Source of the DNA: Elioraea tepida | GTDB taxonomy: Bacteria > Pseudomonadota > Alphaproteobacteria > Acetobacterales > Acetobacteraceae | Direction: 5' to 3' | NCBI RefSeq assembly: GCF_019203965.1 | Contig: NZ_CP076448.1 | Location: forward strand, 868,001-932,000 | Length of the DNA stretch: 64,000 nt | Part shown: positions 23,181-30,655 of the stretch, piece after piece | How positions within the stretch are numbered: the first letter of the stretch is position 1 | Layout of the letters: each line of letters opens with the position of its first letter | Made by a program: the position numbers and the translations under genes | The notes under the pieces: model-generated | What the model saw: only the letters and a program-made list of their open reading frames with translations | Told to the model about the DNA's origin: nothing | Databases searched by the model: none

Positions 23181-23996
23181 TCAGACGCCCTCCGGCATCG
23201 CCTCGCTGAGCCCTCCGCCCTGGCGGACGGGGGCGATCCGCAGGGCAAGCCCGGTCGCATCGTCGGTCTCGACGAAGACGCCGCAGATGGCGGCCTCGCC
23301 CTCGGCCGGGGCGAGACGCTCTCCCGGAAGACGCTTCCAGAACCGCGCCGCGGCGGCGGCCTTCTGCATGCCGATCACGCTGTCATAGTCGCCGCACATC
23401 CCGGCATCGGTCTGGAAGGCCGTGCCGCCGGGCAGAATCCGCGCATCGGCCGAGGGAACGTGGGTGTGGGTGCCGACGATCAGGCTCGCGCGCCCGTCGA
23501 AGGAGTGGGCGAAGGCCTGTTTCTCCGAGGAGGCCTCCGCGTGGACATCGATCAGGGCGGCATCGACGGTGCGGCCGAGTCCGTGGGTCGCAAACAGGGC
23601 GCGCGTTGCCTGGAACGGGCAGTCGAGCGCCTCCATGAACAGCCGCCCCATCACATTGGCCACCAGGACCTTGCGTGCGCCGGCGGCGAACACGCCCGCG
23701 CCGCGGCCGGGCGTTCCGGGCGGATAGTTGAGCGGCCGCAACAGCCTCGGCTCTCCCTCGATGTAGGGAATGATCTCGCGCCGGTCCCAGGCATGGTTGC
23801 CGAGGGTGAGCACGTCCGCCCCGGCGGCGAAGAGGGCGCGGCCGATCTCCGGGGTGAGGCCGAAGCCGTGCGCGGCGTTCTCCGCGTTCACCACCACGAA
23901 CTCGGCGCCGAGCCGCGCCCTGAGGCGGGGAAGTGCCGCGATCACCGCCTCACGCCCGGCTCGCCCCACCACATCACCGAGGAAGAGCAGCCTCAT
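23181..23996 (-). CDS. TIGR00282/YmdB-type metallophosphoesterase
   Basis: A 271-residue calcineurin-like phosphoesterase. Metal ligands are visible in [11 protein letters not shown] (D8), VNAENAAHG (E/N), LTLGNHAWD (N-H), and [12 protein letters not shown] (the H-x-H motif). The length and the sequence match the YmdB 2-prime,3-prime-cyclic phosphodiesterase group. Its physiological substrate in alphaproteobacteria is not established. The ATG overlaps the stop of the upstream ygfA frame (23993-23996). Confidence 0.9.
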   Translation of the reverse strand: MRLLFLGDVVGRAGREAVIAALPRLRARLGAEFVVVNAENAAHGFGLTPEIGRALFAAGADVLTLGNHAWDRREIIPYIEGEPRLLRPLNYPPGTPGRGAGVFAAGARKVLVANVMGRLFMEALDCPFQATRALFATHGLGRTVDAALIDVHAEASSEKQAFAHSFDGRASLIVGTHTHVPSADARILPGGTAFQTDAGMCGDYDSVIGMQKAAAAARFWKRLPGERLAPAEGEAAICGVFVETDDATGLALRIAPVRQGGGLSEAMPEGV

Positions 23997-24586
23997 CGAG
24001 TGACCAGCACGCCGGCCTCGGTGGCGATGGCGTCGAGCCGGGCGTCGCCGGGCCCTGCGGGCACGCGCGGCTGGCGCTGCGCCGCGTAACCGAGGCCGAT
24101 CGCGAGCACGCGCCGCGCGGCCCGGAGCGCGTTGAGCGTCCGGTCGTAGTAGCCGGCGCCGTGGCCGAGCCGCCCGCCCGCGGCGTCGAACGCGACGAGC
24201 GGCACGAGCACAACGTCCGGCTCCACCTCTCCGGCGTCCGCGAGCGGGTGGCTCGTTCCGAACGCCCCATGCTCGAGTGGATCGCCGAACCGGAAGCATC
24301 GGAAGCGGAGCGGCGTCCCGCGCGGGCCGGCGACCGGAAGGGCGAGAGGATGCCCCCGCCCGGCGAGCGCGAGCATCAGGGGCCGCGGATCGATCTCGTC
24401 CCTCACCGGCCAGTAGCCGGCGACCACGGCCCCCGCCGGCGGCGGGAGACGCTCGAGCACGTGGCCGGCGAGCCGGAGCCCGAGGCGCGGTTCGCCCGTG
24501 GCGCGCGCCGCAAGGCCGCGTGCGCGGGCCTCGCGCTTAGCAAGCACGAGCGCCTTGCCCTCCTCGCTCGCCGTTGGACCTCTCAT
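23993..24586 (-). CDS. ygfA: 5-formyltetrahydrofolate cyclo-ligase
   Basis: MTHFS converts 5-formyl-THF to 5,10-methenyl-THF with ATP. It is ~197 residues from ATG 24586. The N-terminal KREARARG corresponds to the Lys/Arg ATP site, and the C-terminal GRLGHGAGYYDRTL is the family's nucleotide-binding signature. A longer frame to ATG 24628 would run into the 6S RNA region, so I prefer 24586. The zapA-6S-ygfA order is conserved across proteobacteria. Confidence 0.9.
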   Translation of the reverse strand: MRGPTASEEGKALVLAKREARARGLAARATGEPRLGLRLAGHVLERLPPPAGAVVAGYWPVRDEIDPRPLMLALAGRGHPLALPVAGPRGTPLRFRCFRFGDPLEHGAFGTSHPLADAGEVEPDVVLVPLVAFDAAGGRLGHGAGYYDRTLNALRAARRVLAIGLGYAAQRQPRVPAGPGDARLDAIATEAGVLVTR

Positions 24587-24604
24587 CGTAAGGCGGGCGC
24601 GGAG

Positions 24605-24752
24605 CCACCCTGGCCGTTGGCGATGCATCCTGCCGAGGCCTGCTCAACGCAGGTGGGCGCCATGTATCGCGGCCACGACCGCGACAGGGACAGCTCCCAA
24701 TCGGAAGGACAATGGCCCAGGGGATGTCGTGCCTGACGCACCGGGCAGCCCC
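24605..24752 (-). ncRNA. ssrS: 6S RNA (ends approximate)
   Basis: The gap between zapA and ygfA is the standard place for 6S RNA, the RNA-polymerase sigma70-binding regulator. On the minus strand the segment contains CCCCTGGGCCATT and TTGGGAGCTGTCCCTG, which resemble alphaproteobacterial 6S RNAs as I remember them. An apical stem TCGCGG/CCGCGA follows, and the 5-prime GGTGCGT can pair with a 3-prime ATGCATC as part of the closing stem. The ends are estimates. The call rests on synteny, fold and recalled motifs; a covariance-model search was not run. Confidence 0.75.
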
Positions 24753-24764
24753 GCGATTGGCAGG

Positions 24765-25073
24765 CTAGGCCTCGGCGAGCCGGTTGGCAACGCCTTCGAG
24801 CCGGCGGGCAAGGCCGAGCAGAGCCTGGGCCGTCTCGCCGTCAGGAGCGGTGCGTGCCGCCGCAAGCTCGCGCTTGAGGTCTGCGAGCTCGTCGGCAAGC
24901 TGGATCGCGGCAATCACGAGCAGGCGCCCCTCGCCGAGATTGCCGAGCTGCGCCTTGATCGCGCCAATACGACGGTCGAGCTCTGCACCGAGTGCCACGA
25001 GGCTTGGCTCGTCCCCGTCCGGGCAGCCGAGCAGATAGGAGAAGCCGTTGATCTTGAGTGTGACCTGCCCCAC
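24765..25073 (-). CDS. zapA: Cell division protein ZapA
   Basis: A 102-residue ZapA. The N-terminal domain (VTLKINGFSYLLGCPDGDE) is followed by the long dimerisation/tetramerisation coiled coil (VIAAIQLADELADLKRELAAA ... LEGVANRLAEA). It cross-links FtsZ filaments. The start is GTG 25073 with GAGGAG 8 nt upstream; the frame upstream of it has only a TTG. The small coiled-coil gene upstream ends 4 bp before it. Confidence 0.9.
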   Translation of the reverse strand: MGQVTLKINGFSYLLGCPDGDEPSLVALGAELDRRIGAIKAQLGNLGEGRLLVIAAIQLADELADLKRELAAARTAPDGETAQALLGLARRLEGVANRLAEA

Positions 25074-25077
25074 CGGA

Positions 25078-25296
25078 TCACTCCTCCTCAAGCACGGCGG
25101 AGAGCCGCGCGATCACGGCATCGAGCCGGCGCGCGGCCTCGGCCATGGCCGCCGCCTGGTCCGCCTCCGAGCCGTGCTCGGCGCGCTCGGCGGCGCGGTG
25201 GGCGAGCGCCTCGGCCACGTCCTCGAGGCGGCTGACCGCCTTCTCGAGAGCGGCGGCGGCATCTGCGAGCGTCGGCGCGGCGGCGGCATCGGGCAT
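25078..25296 (-). CDS. Small coiled-coil protein (DUF4164-like)
   Basis: A 72-residue, Ala/Glu/Arg-rich, wholly helical protein with heptads (LEKAVSRLEDVAEAL, AARRLDAVIARLSAVLEEE). Small coiled-coil DUF4164-type proteins are commonly encoded directly before zapA in alphaproteobacteria; I assign it on size and place. A divisome role is inference. ATG 25296 is the only sensible start. It is divergent from the gene at 25326. Confidence 0.6.
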   Translation of the reverse strand: MPDAAAAPTLADAAAALEKAVSRLEDVAEALAHRAAERAEHGSEADQAAAMAEAARRLDAVIARLSAVLEEE

Positions 25297-25325
25297 TCGG
25301 GCAATCCTCGATCGGGGCTCAAGCC

Positions 25326-25781
25326 ATGCCGCGCAGGCTAGAGGCAGCACGGGGCGAGAGCAACGACGCCGGGTCGCACGCCCTGCCACCGGCCGTGATC
25401 GTGCGTGGCCTCGATCAGGCCTGCACGGTGCTGCGCGCGGCCTTCGGACGGCCGGTGCTCCTGCTCTCCGCGCCCGAGGCGGCGCGCCTGCTCGGCCCCG
25501 CGTGGTGGGTCGCGATGCTCGAGGCGGCGCGAGAGGAGGTCCCCGGCGCGGCAGCGAGAGGCGTGCTCGACTGCGGCAATGCCGCGGGGATCGTGCAGGC
25601 CGCTCTCGCCGCCGGGGCGGACGGCGTGCTGTTCACCGGCGCGGAGGCGCAGGCCCTCAGGCTCGCCTCGATCGCCGCGACGCAGGGCGCGCTCCTGCTC
25701 CGCGCCGCCCCCACTGCCCTCGACCTCGGCGCCTATGACGCGGTGCGCAAGCTGCCCCTCTGGCTCGGGCGCGCGGCGTGA
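25326..25781 (+). CDS. Conserved-looking hypothetical protein
   Basis: A 151-residue Ala/Leu-rich soluble protein that I do not recognise. The pattern AVIVRGLDQACTVLRA, VLLLSAPEAARLLGPAWW, LDCGNAAGIVQAALAAGADGVLFTG and GALLLRAAP looks like alternating beta-alpha units. Codon use matches the neighbours. It is divergent from the zapA pair by 30 bp and is followed 67 bp later by the aldolase gene. No signal peptide or TM segment. Confidence 0.6.
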   Translation: MPRRLEAARGESNDAGSHALPPAVIVRGLDQACTVLRAAFGRPVLLLSAPEAARLLGPAWWVAMLEAAREEVPGAAARGVLDCGNAAGIVQAALAAGADGVLFTGAEAQALRLASIAATQGALLLRAAPTALDLGAYDAVRKLPLWLGRAA

Positions 25782-25848
25782 CACCCGGGGCCATTTCGTC
25801 TAGAGCACCGCCGGCGACGACAGAGCCGAGACGGAGGACAGGGCCGCT

Positions 25849-26769
25849 ATGCGCATCACCCGCCGTGTGAAGGAGATCCTCTCCCACTACGAGAGCGACA
25901 ACCCCGGCACCAAGGCCAATCTCGCCCGGATCCTGATGGAGGGGAAGCTCGGCGGCACCGGCAAGCTCGTCATCCTGCCGGTCGATCAAGGGTTCGAGCA
26001 CGGCCCAGCCCGGAGCTTCGCGCCGAACCCGCCGGCCTATGACCCGCACTACCATTTCCAGCTCGCGATCGAGGCGGGGCTGTCGGCCTATGCCGCGCCG
26101 CTCGGGATGATCGAGGCGGGGGCGGACACCTATGCCGGCGCCATCCCGACGATCCTGAAGGTGAACAGCTCCAACTCGCTCTCCACGATCAAGGACCAGG
26201 CGGTGACGGGCAGTGTCGCCGATGCGCTCCGCCTCGGCTGTTCGGCGATCGGCTTCACCATCTATCCGGGCTCGGAGGAGCAGTTCGGCATGATGGAGGA
26301 GCTGCGCGAGCTCGCCGAAGAAGCAAAGAGCGCGGGGCTCGCCGTGGTCGTGTGGTCCTATCCGCGCGGGCCGATGCTCGACAAGGCGGGCGAGACGGCG
26401 CTCGACATCTGCGCCTATGCCGCGCACATGGCGGCGCTGATGGGGGCGCACATCATCAAGGTGAAGCCGCCGACCGAGGTGATCGCGCTCGACGCCGCGA
26501 AGAAGGTCTACGAGAAGGAGAGGATCGACGGCTCCACACTCGCCAAGCGGGTCGAGCATGTCGTGCAGGCCTGTTTCGGCGGCAAGCGGATCGTCGTGTT
26601 CTCGGGCGGCGAGGCGAAGGACCTCGAGGGGATCTACGCCGAATGCCGCGCAATCCGCGATGGCGGCGGCAACGGCTCGATCATCGGCCGGAACACTTTC
26701 CAGCGGCCGAAGGAACAGGCCCTCGAGATGCTCGGCAAGATCATCGAGATCTATCAGGGCAAGTTCTGA
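25849..26769 (+). CDS. Fructose-bisphosphate aldolase, class I (DhnA type)
   Basis: A 306-residue DhnA/FbaB-type class I aldolase that splits fructose-1,6-bisphosphate to DHAP and G3P. Marks: [11 protein letters not shown] near 43-53, KVNSSNSLS, the Schiff-base lysine region [10 protein letters not shown] at ~201-210, [10 protein letters not shown], and the phosphate loop [14 protein letters not shown]. This archaeal-type enzyme is common in alphaproteobacteria. thiE follows 2 bp later, so the two are surely co-transcribed. Confidence 0.94.
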   Translation: MRITRRVKEILSHYESDNPGTKANLARILMEGKLGGTGKLVILPVDQGFEHGPARSFAPNPPAYDPHYHFQLAIEAGLSAYAAPLGMIEAGADTYAGAIPTILKVNSSNSLSTIKDQAVTGSVADALRLGCSAIGFTIYPGSEEQFGMMEELRELAEEAKSAGLAVVVWSYPRGPMLDKAGETALDICAYAAHMAALMGAHIIKVKPPTEVIALDAAKKVYEKERIDGSTLAKRVEHVVQACFGGKRIVVFSGGEAKDLEGIYAECRAIRDGGGNGSIIGRNTFQRPKEQALEMLGKIIEIYQGKF

Positions 26770-26771
26770 CC

Positions 26772-27428
26772 ATGTTCTCAGGCGCGGGGCGGCGGGAGGA
26801 GCGCTGCCGCCTCTACCTGATCACCCCGCCGTCATTCGACCCCGAAACGTTCCGCGACACGCTCGCCGCCGCGCTGGATGCGGGGGACGTCGCGGCGGTA
26901 CAGCTGCGCCTCAAGGGCGTCGAGGACGACGCGATGCGCCGCGCGGCGGAGGCGCTTCGCCCAGTGGCGCAGGAGCGCGGCGTGGCGTTCCTGATGAACG
27001 ACCGCGCCGACCTCGCCGTCGAGACCGGCTGCGACGGCGCCCATCTCGGCCGCGAGGATGGCGACCTCGCCGCCGCGCGCCGCCTGCTCGGCCCCGACCG
27101 GACGCTCGGCGCCACCTGCCATGACAGCCGGCACCTCGCGATGGAAGCGGCCGAGGCGGGGGCGGACTACGTCGCCTTTGGCGCCTTCTTCCCCACCGGC
27201 ACCAAGCCGACGCGCCACCGACCCGACCCGGAGATCCTCACGCTGTGGACGGAGACGACCGAGATCCCGTGTGTCGCGATCGGCGGCATCACGCCGCAAA
27301 ACTGCGCCCCGCTTGTGCGTGCGGGGGCGGATTTCCTCGCCGTCGTCTCGGCCGTCTGGGGCCACCCCGACGGCGCGGCCGCGGGGGTGCGGGCGATGAA
27401 CCGGGCGATCGCGGAGGCGCTGGCGTGA
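26772..27428 (+). CDS. thiE: Thiamine-phosphate synthase
   Basis: ThiE couples HMP-PP with thiazole phosphate. It is a 218-residue TIM barrel showing YLITPP at the start, [30 protein letters not shown] and the PPi site [11 protein letters not shown], then [11 protein letters not shown]. The Lys/Arg spacing fits ThiE rather than TenI, although the first motif reads QLRLK in place of the usual QLR-x-K. No TPP riboswitch is seen here; expression probably depends on the aldolase promoter. Its stop overlaps the next start (TGATG). Confidence 0.9.
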   Translation: MFSGAGRREERCRLYLITPPSFDPETFRDTLAAALDAGDVAAVQLRLKGVEDDAMRRAAEALRPVAQERGVAFLMNDRADLAVETGCDGAHLGREDGDLAAARRLLGPDRTLGATCHDSRHLAMEAAEAGADYVAFGAFFPTGTKPTRHRPDPEILTLWTETTEIPCVAIGGITPQNCAPLVRAGADFLAVVSAVWGHPDGAAAGVRAMNRAIAEALA

Positions 27429-27970
27429 TGCGCCCGGTCCTCGCGCTGATGCTTTCGCTCGCGCTCGCGGGCCCTGCCCTCGCGGAGACGCTGCGCGACC
27501 CGGCCACGGGGCTTGCGATCACCGCGCCCGCGGGCACGGTCGCCACCGCCGCCCCGCCGCTTCCCCCCGGCCCGATCCGGGCGGTGTTCGACATCCGCAG
27601 GCCGGGCGAGACCGAGACCGGCTGCCGCCTCTCAACCGTCGAGGCTCCGGCCAACGCCTTTCTCACTCAGGAGGAGCTGAACCAGCGCTCGGCCGCTCCC
27701 GACTACCAGCAGGCGATGGCCGCCCAGCTCGCCCAGGCCTACGACCTCCTCGTCCTCGACATCGTGACGCATGCCGGGATCACCGGCCTCGGCGTCGTCG
27801 GCGACCTGCGGCGGGCTCCTGGCGACAGCGGGCCGAACCTGCGGTCGCTCCTGATCTTCCTCGACACGCCGCTGCAGCGCGTGATGCTGATCTGTGTCGC
27901 CGACGAGGCGACGTTCGACGCCCGCTTGCCCGAGTTCGAGGCGATCCTCGCCGGCGTGGGTCTGCCCTGA
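27428..27970 (+). CDS. Hypothetical exported protein
   Basis: A 180-residue protein with a clear Sec signal peptide ([19 protein letters not shown], cut near residue 19). The mature part is mixed alpha/beta with single cysteines in GCRLSTV and LICVADE that may pair. I recognise no family. The start overlaps the thiE stop by 1 bp, so it is translated from the same message. A periplasmic role is inferred from the signal only. Confidence 0.7.
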   Translation: MRPVLALMLSLALAGPALAETLRDPATGLAITAPAGTVATAAPPLPPGPIRAVFDIRRPGETETGCRLSTVEAPANAFLTQEELNQRSAAPDYQQAMAAQLAQAYDLLVLDIVTHAGITGLGVVGDLRRAPGDSGPNLRSLLIFLDTPLQRVMLICVADEATFDARLPEFEAILAGVGLP

Positions 27971-28011
27971 GCGGTGGGGGGGGTGGGGCGCCTACGGAGA
28001 CGGCCTCAGCC

Positions 28012-29001
28012 TCAGGTGACCCGGCGCGCGAGCCGCACGGCCGTATGCCCGCGGCTTGTGCGCAAGGACGGCATCACGAGGATGCAGTCATCGTGCGGCG
28101 TCCTGATCTCGGCATCGCCGTCGAGGGCGATCAGCGTGTTCCGCTCCGGCACCACCTCGCCGCCGCGGAACGGGCGCACGAAGCGGAAGGCGCTGCTCTC
28201 CGCCGTCACGGTCATCGTAACTTGGGCGAATACCGGCGCGGGGCGGGGACAGGGCGGGGCGAGCCTGGCGGCGGCGGCTTCGTCGATCTGCCCGGTGTGG
28301 CGCAGGGTGCCCGCGATGCTCGCGGCCATGGTGTCCACCGTGCCCGGTTGCCAATGCTGGCCGGCCTCGATGAGCACGGCGGCGCGCGGCGAGCCCGGGT
28401 CGGCGAACGGGCGATAGTCGATCAGACGCCTGCCGCCGACATGCCCCTGGTCGCCCACCACGAGCGGCGGGGAGCCGATCGCGAGCGCGAGCCGCCGCGC
28501 CTTCTCCGTCGCCCCGCAGAGGATCAGCGGGTCGCCGTCCCAGAGCATCGAGTGGAAATCCACGAGCAGATCGACCGTGTCGAACAGCGGGCGAAGGGCG
28601 CGGGCGCGGCGGAGCTCAACGCTGTCGCGCGCGCCGTCGAGAACGGCGCGACACCAGAGGCGGTTGAGATCCTCCTCGACATAGCGGCTCGCCGTCGGCT
28701 CCCGCCGGTCGAACCGCGCGAAGGCCTCGAGATTGGCAAAGACGAGGGAGAGACGCCCGCGCGCGGGCAGGCCGCCAAGCCCGAAGAGGCGCAGAAGCGC
28801 GATCGCACCGGCATACTCGTTGCCATGGATCAACGAAACCAGGCAGGTGTGCGGCCCGGGCTGCGGCGAGGCGAAGCTCCACACGCCCGGAAGCCCGGTA
28901 TTGCCCCCGCTCACCGCGGCGAGAGGCGGGGGATCGAGCGCGACGTCGAAGCCCGAACTTTCCTCGCCCGGGCGGGGCGAGCTCGCCCCCTCAGGCGGCA
29001 T
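28012..29001 (-). CDS. Succinylglutamate desuccinylase/aspartoacylase family protein
   Basis: A 329-residue zinc carboxypeptidase-like hydrolase of the AstE/AspA group. Zinc ligands are recognisable: H59 and E62 in LIHGNEYAG, and His ~150 in VDFHSM. The RYVEEDLNRLW segment carries substrate-binding Arg/Asn, and ILVMPS lies near the end. The family removes acyl groups from N-acyl amino acids; which one is unknown because no arginine-succinyltransferase genes are nearby. Monocistronic by context. No gene is seen in the 262 bp to 29264. Confidence 0.85.
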   Translation of the reverse strand: MPPEGASSPRPGEESSGFDVALDPPPLAAVSGGNTGLPGVWSFASPQPGPHTCLVSLIHGNEYAGAIALLRLFGLGGLPARGRLSLVFANLEAFARFDRREPTASRYVEEDLNRLWCRAVLDGARDSVELRRARALRPLFDTVDLLVDFHSMLWDGDPLILCGATEKARRLALAIGSPPLVVGDQGHVGGRRLIDYRPFADPGSPRAAVLIEAGQHWQPGTVDTMAASIAGTLRHTGQIDEAAAARLAPPCPRPAPVFAQVTMTVTAESSAFRFVRPFRGGEVVPERNTLIALDGDAEIRTPHDDCILVMPSLRTSRGHTAVRLARRVT

Positions 29002-29263
29002 GGCGACCGCTCGCGCGGCATCGGCCGCTCTCGCGACGCTTGCTCTTGACCCTCGCCGCGGTCACGCGCATGAGCGAAACGCTCCGCCTCCCAAGCAGCG
29101 CGACCGTTCCGCGTGCCTCCGCCGCCAATGCCGTGAGTCCTCCGCCGCGAGGCCCTGCCAGCGCCCGTGCACGATGATGCCGGGCGGGCGCAACCGGTCA
29201 ACCCCGCCGCGGGAGCCATGGCGCAGGTGATCGCTTCCCGAAACTGCAGCGGCGGCCGCGCGC

Positions 29264-29635
29264 TCAGCGCTCGATCCGGAACCGTGCCGAGACCAAAACG
29301 TCGCCGAAAGCCTCCTCCACCTCCTCGCCGGGCAGGGCGACGAACACCTCGCGGAAGAACCCGACCTCGCCGCGGGCGCGCCTGACAAAGAGGCGCGAAA
29401 GCGCGTTTGCGAGCGCCCCGCGCGGCGCGAAACAGCAGGGGCATCCGATCGCATGGCGGCGCGGCGCCGGGCCGAGGCGCTCGACCACGGCGGCGGCGCC
29501 GACCGGGAGTCCGGCGGGGGCAACGACCGCCGTCTCGGCCGGGACGTCCTCTGCCACCGCCTCCGGTGCGACCACACGGAGCGGGATCCGGCCATCGTCC
29601 CGACGTGCCGGCTCGCGCATTTCTCCGATCATCAT
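29264..29635 (-). CDS. Small hypothetical protein with a CPCC motif
   Basis: Up to 123 residues; the start is uncertain (29635, 29632, or the later ATG with GGAG just upstream). The core GCPCCFAPRGALANALSRLFVRRARGE resembles the CxCC region of COG0523/CobW-type GTPases (GCxCC-x-RxDL followed by an RRxRGE helix), but no GTPase motifs accompany it, so it may be a stand-alone relative or a remnant. It diverges from the ArsR-methyltransferase gene across a 36-bp gap filled by a palindrome, which suggests shared control. Similarity is from recalled patterns only. Confidence 0.5.
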   Translation of the reverse strand: MMIGEMREPARRDDGRIPLRVVAPEAVAEDVPAETAVVAPAGLPVGAAAVVERLGPAPRRHAIGCPCCFAPRGALANALSRLFVRRARGEVGFFREVFVALPGEEVEEAFGDVLVSARFRIER

Positions 29636-29639
29636 GTGG

Positions 29640-29659
29640 ACATAAGAATATCTTTATGT
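29640..29659. promoter_or_regulatory. Palindromic operator before the ArsR-methyltransferase gene
   Basis: ACATAAGAATATCTTTATGT is an AT-rich imperfect palindrome (8 of 10 pairs match, six-base arms perfect) in otherwise very GC-rich DNA, 12 bp before the ATG at 29672. ArsR-family regulators of the S-adenosylhomocysteine/methionine cycle (SahR type) bind such AAGATAT-type palindromes, so autoregulation and metH control are the likely use. Confidence 0.65.
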
Positions 29660-29671
29660 CATCTGGAGCCC

Positions 29672-30643
29672 ATGGATCAGGTACTCGCCCCCCTGCGCGC
29701 CATCGCCGAGCCGACACGGCTGAGGCTCGTCGCGCTCTGCGCCGCCGGAGAATGGTGCGTCTCCGACCTCACCGAGATCCTCGGCCAGTCCCAGCCCAGG
29801 CTCTCGCGTCACCTGAAGCTCCTCTGCGATGCGGGCGTTCTGGTGCGCCAGCCGGAAGGGGCAAATGTGTGGTTCCGGCTGGCGCGCGAGGGCCCGGGCG
29901 CGGCGCTCGCTGCCGCCGCCCTCAACGCCCTTCCCGCCGATGACCCCACCCGCGCCGCAGACCGGCGGCGCGCCGCCGCCCGCGCGGCCGAGCGCGCGCG
30001 CGAGGCGCTCGCGGCGTTCCGAGACAATCCCGCCGCCTGGGACGAGATGCGCGCGCTCGACCTGCCCGCCCGGGCGATCGAGGAGGCTCTGCTCGCCCGG
30101 CTGCCGCGCGGGCGGCTCGGCCGCGTCCTCGACATCGGCTGCGGCACCGGCCGGATGATCGCCCTCCTCGGCCCGCGCGCCGAGAGCATGCTCGGCATCG
30201 ACCTCTCGCGCCGCATGCTCGCGCTTGCCCGAACGAGGATCGCCGAGCTCGGCCTCACCCACTGCTCCGTGCGCCAGGCCGACATGGCGCGCCTGCCGCT
30301 GCCCGATTCCTCGTTCGATCTCGTGCTCTTATGCATGGTGCTGCACTACGCCGACGACCCTGCGGTGGTGCTCGCCGAGGCCGCGCGTCTCGTCGCCCCC
30401 GGCGGAACGGTCGCGGTGATCGACCTCGCCCCGCACGGCCGCGACGACCTCATCCGCCGTCTCGCCCACACCATCCCTGGGATCGCCCCGGCCGAGGTCG
30501 CCCGCCCGCTCGAGGCGGCCGGCCTCGCGGTCGCGCCGCCGGTCGCGATCGAGGGAGCGCTGCCCGTCCTGATCCACCTCGCCACCGCGCCCGCGGCGAC
30601 GCCCGCCCCGCGCGCCGAGACGCGAATCGCCTCCGTCCTCTGA
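29672..30643 (+). CDS. ArsR-family regulator fused to a SAM-dependent methyltransferase
   Basis: A 323-residue fusion. Residues ~1-75 form an ArsR winged helix (IAEPTRLRLVALCAAGEWCVSDL, then QPRLSRHLKLL as the recognition helix). Residues ~150-300 form a class I methyltransferase with motif I VLDIGCGTGRM at 152-162. In alphaproteobacteria this architecture sits next to metF/metH and probably senses SAM or SAH. No metal-binding cysteines of the ArsR type are in the wing region, which fits a non-metal ligand. CTGGAG gives the Shine-Dalgarno. metH follows 12 bp later; metF, its usual partner, is absent. Confidence 0.88.
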   Translation: MDQVLAPLRAIAEPTRLRLVALCAAGEWCVSDLTEILGQSQPRLSRHLKLLCDAGVLVRQPEGANVWFRLAREGPGAALAAAALNALPADDPTRAADRRRAAARAAERAREALAAFRDNPAAWDEMRALDLPARAIEEALLARLPRGRLGRVLDIGCGTGRMIALLGPRAESMLGIDLSRRMLALARTRIAELGLTHCSVRQADMARLPLPDSSFDLVLLCMVLHYADDPAVVLAEAARLVAPGGTVAVIDLAPHGRDDLIRRLAHTIPGIAPAEVARPLEAAGLAVAPPVAIEGALPVLIHLATAPAATPAPRAETRIASVL

Positions 30644-30655
30644 GGAGACACCGCC

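Noticed and set aside
26700-26772. TPP riboswitch before thiE
   Set aside because: Only 2 bp separate the aldolase and thiE, and no THI-box is visible upstream of the aldolase.
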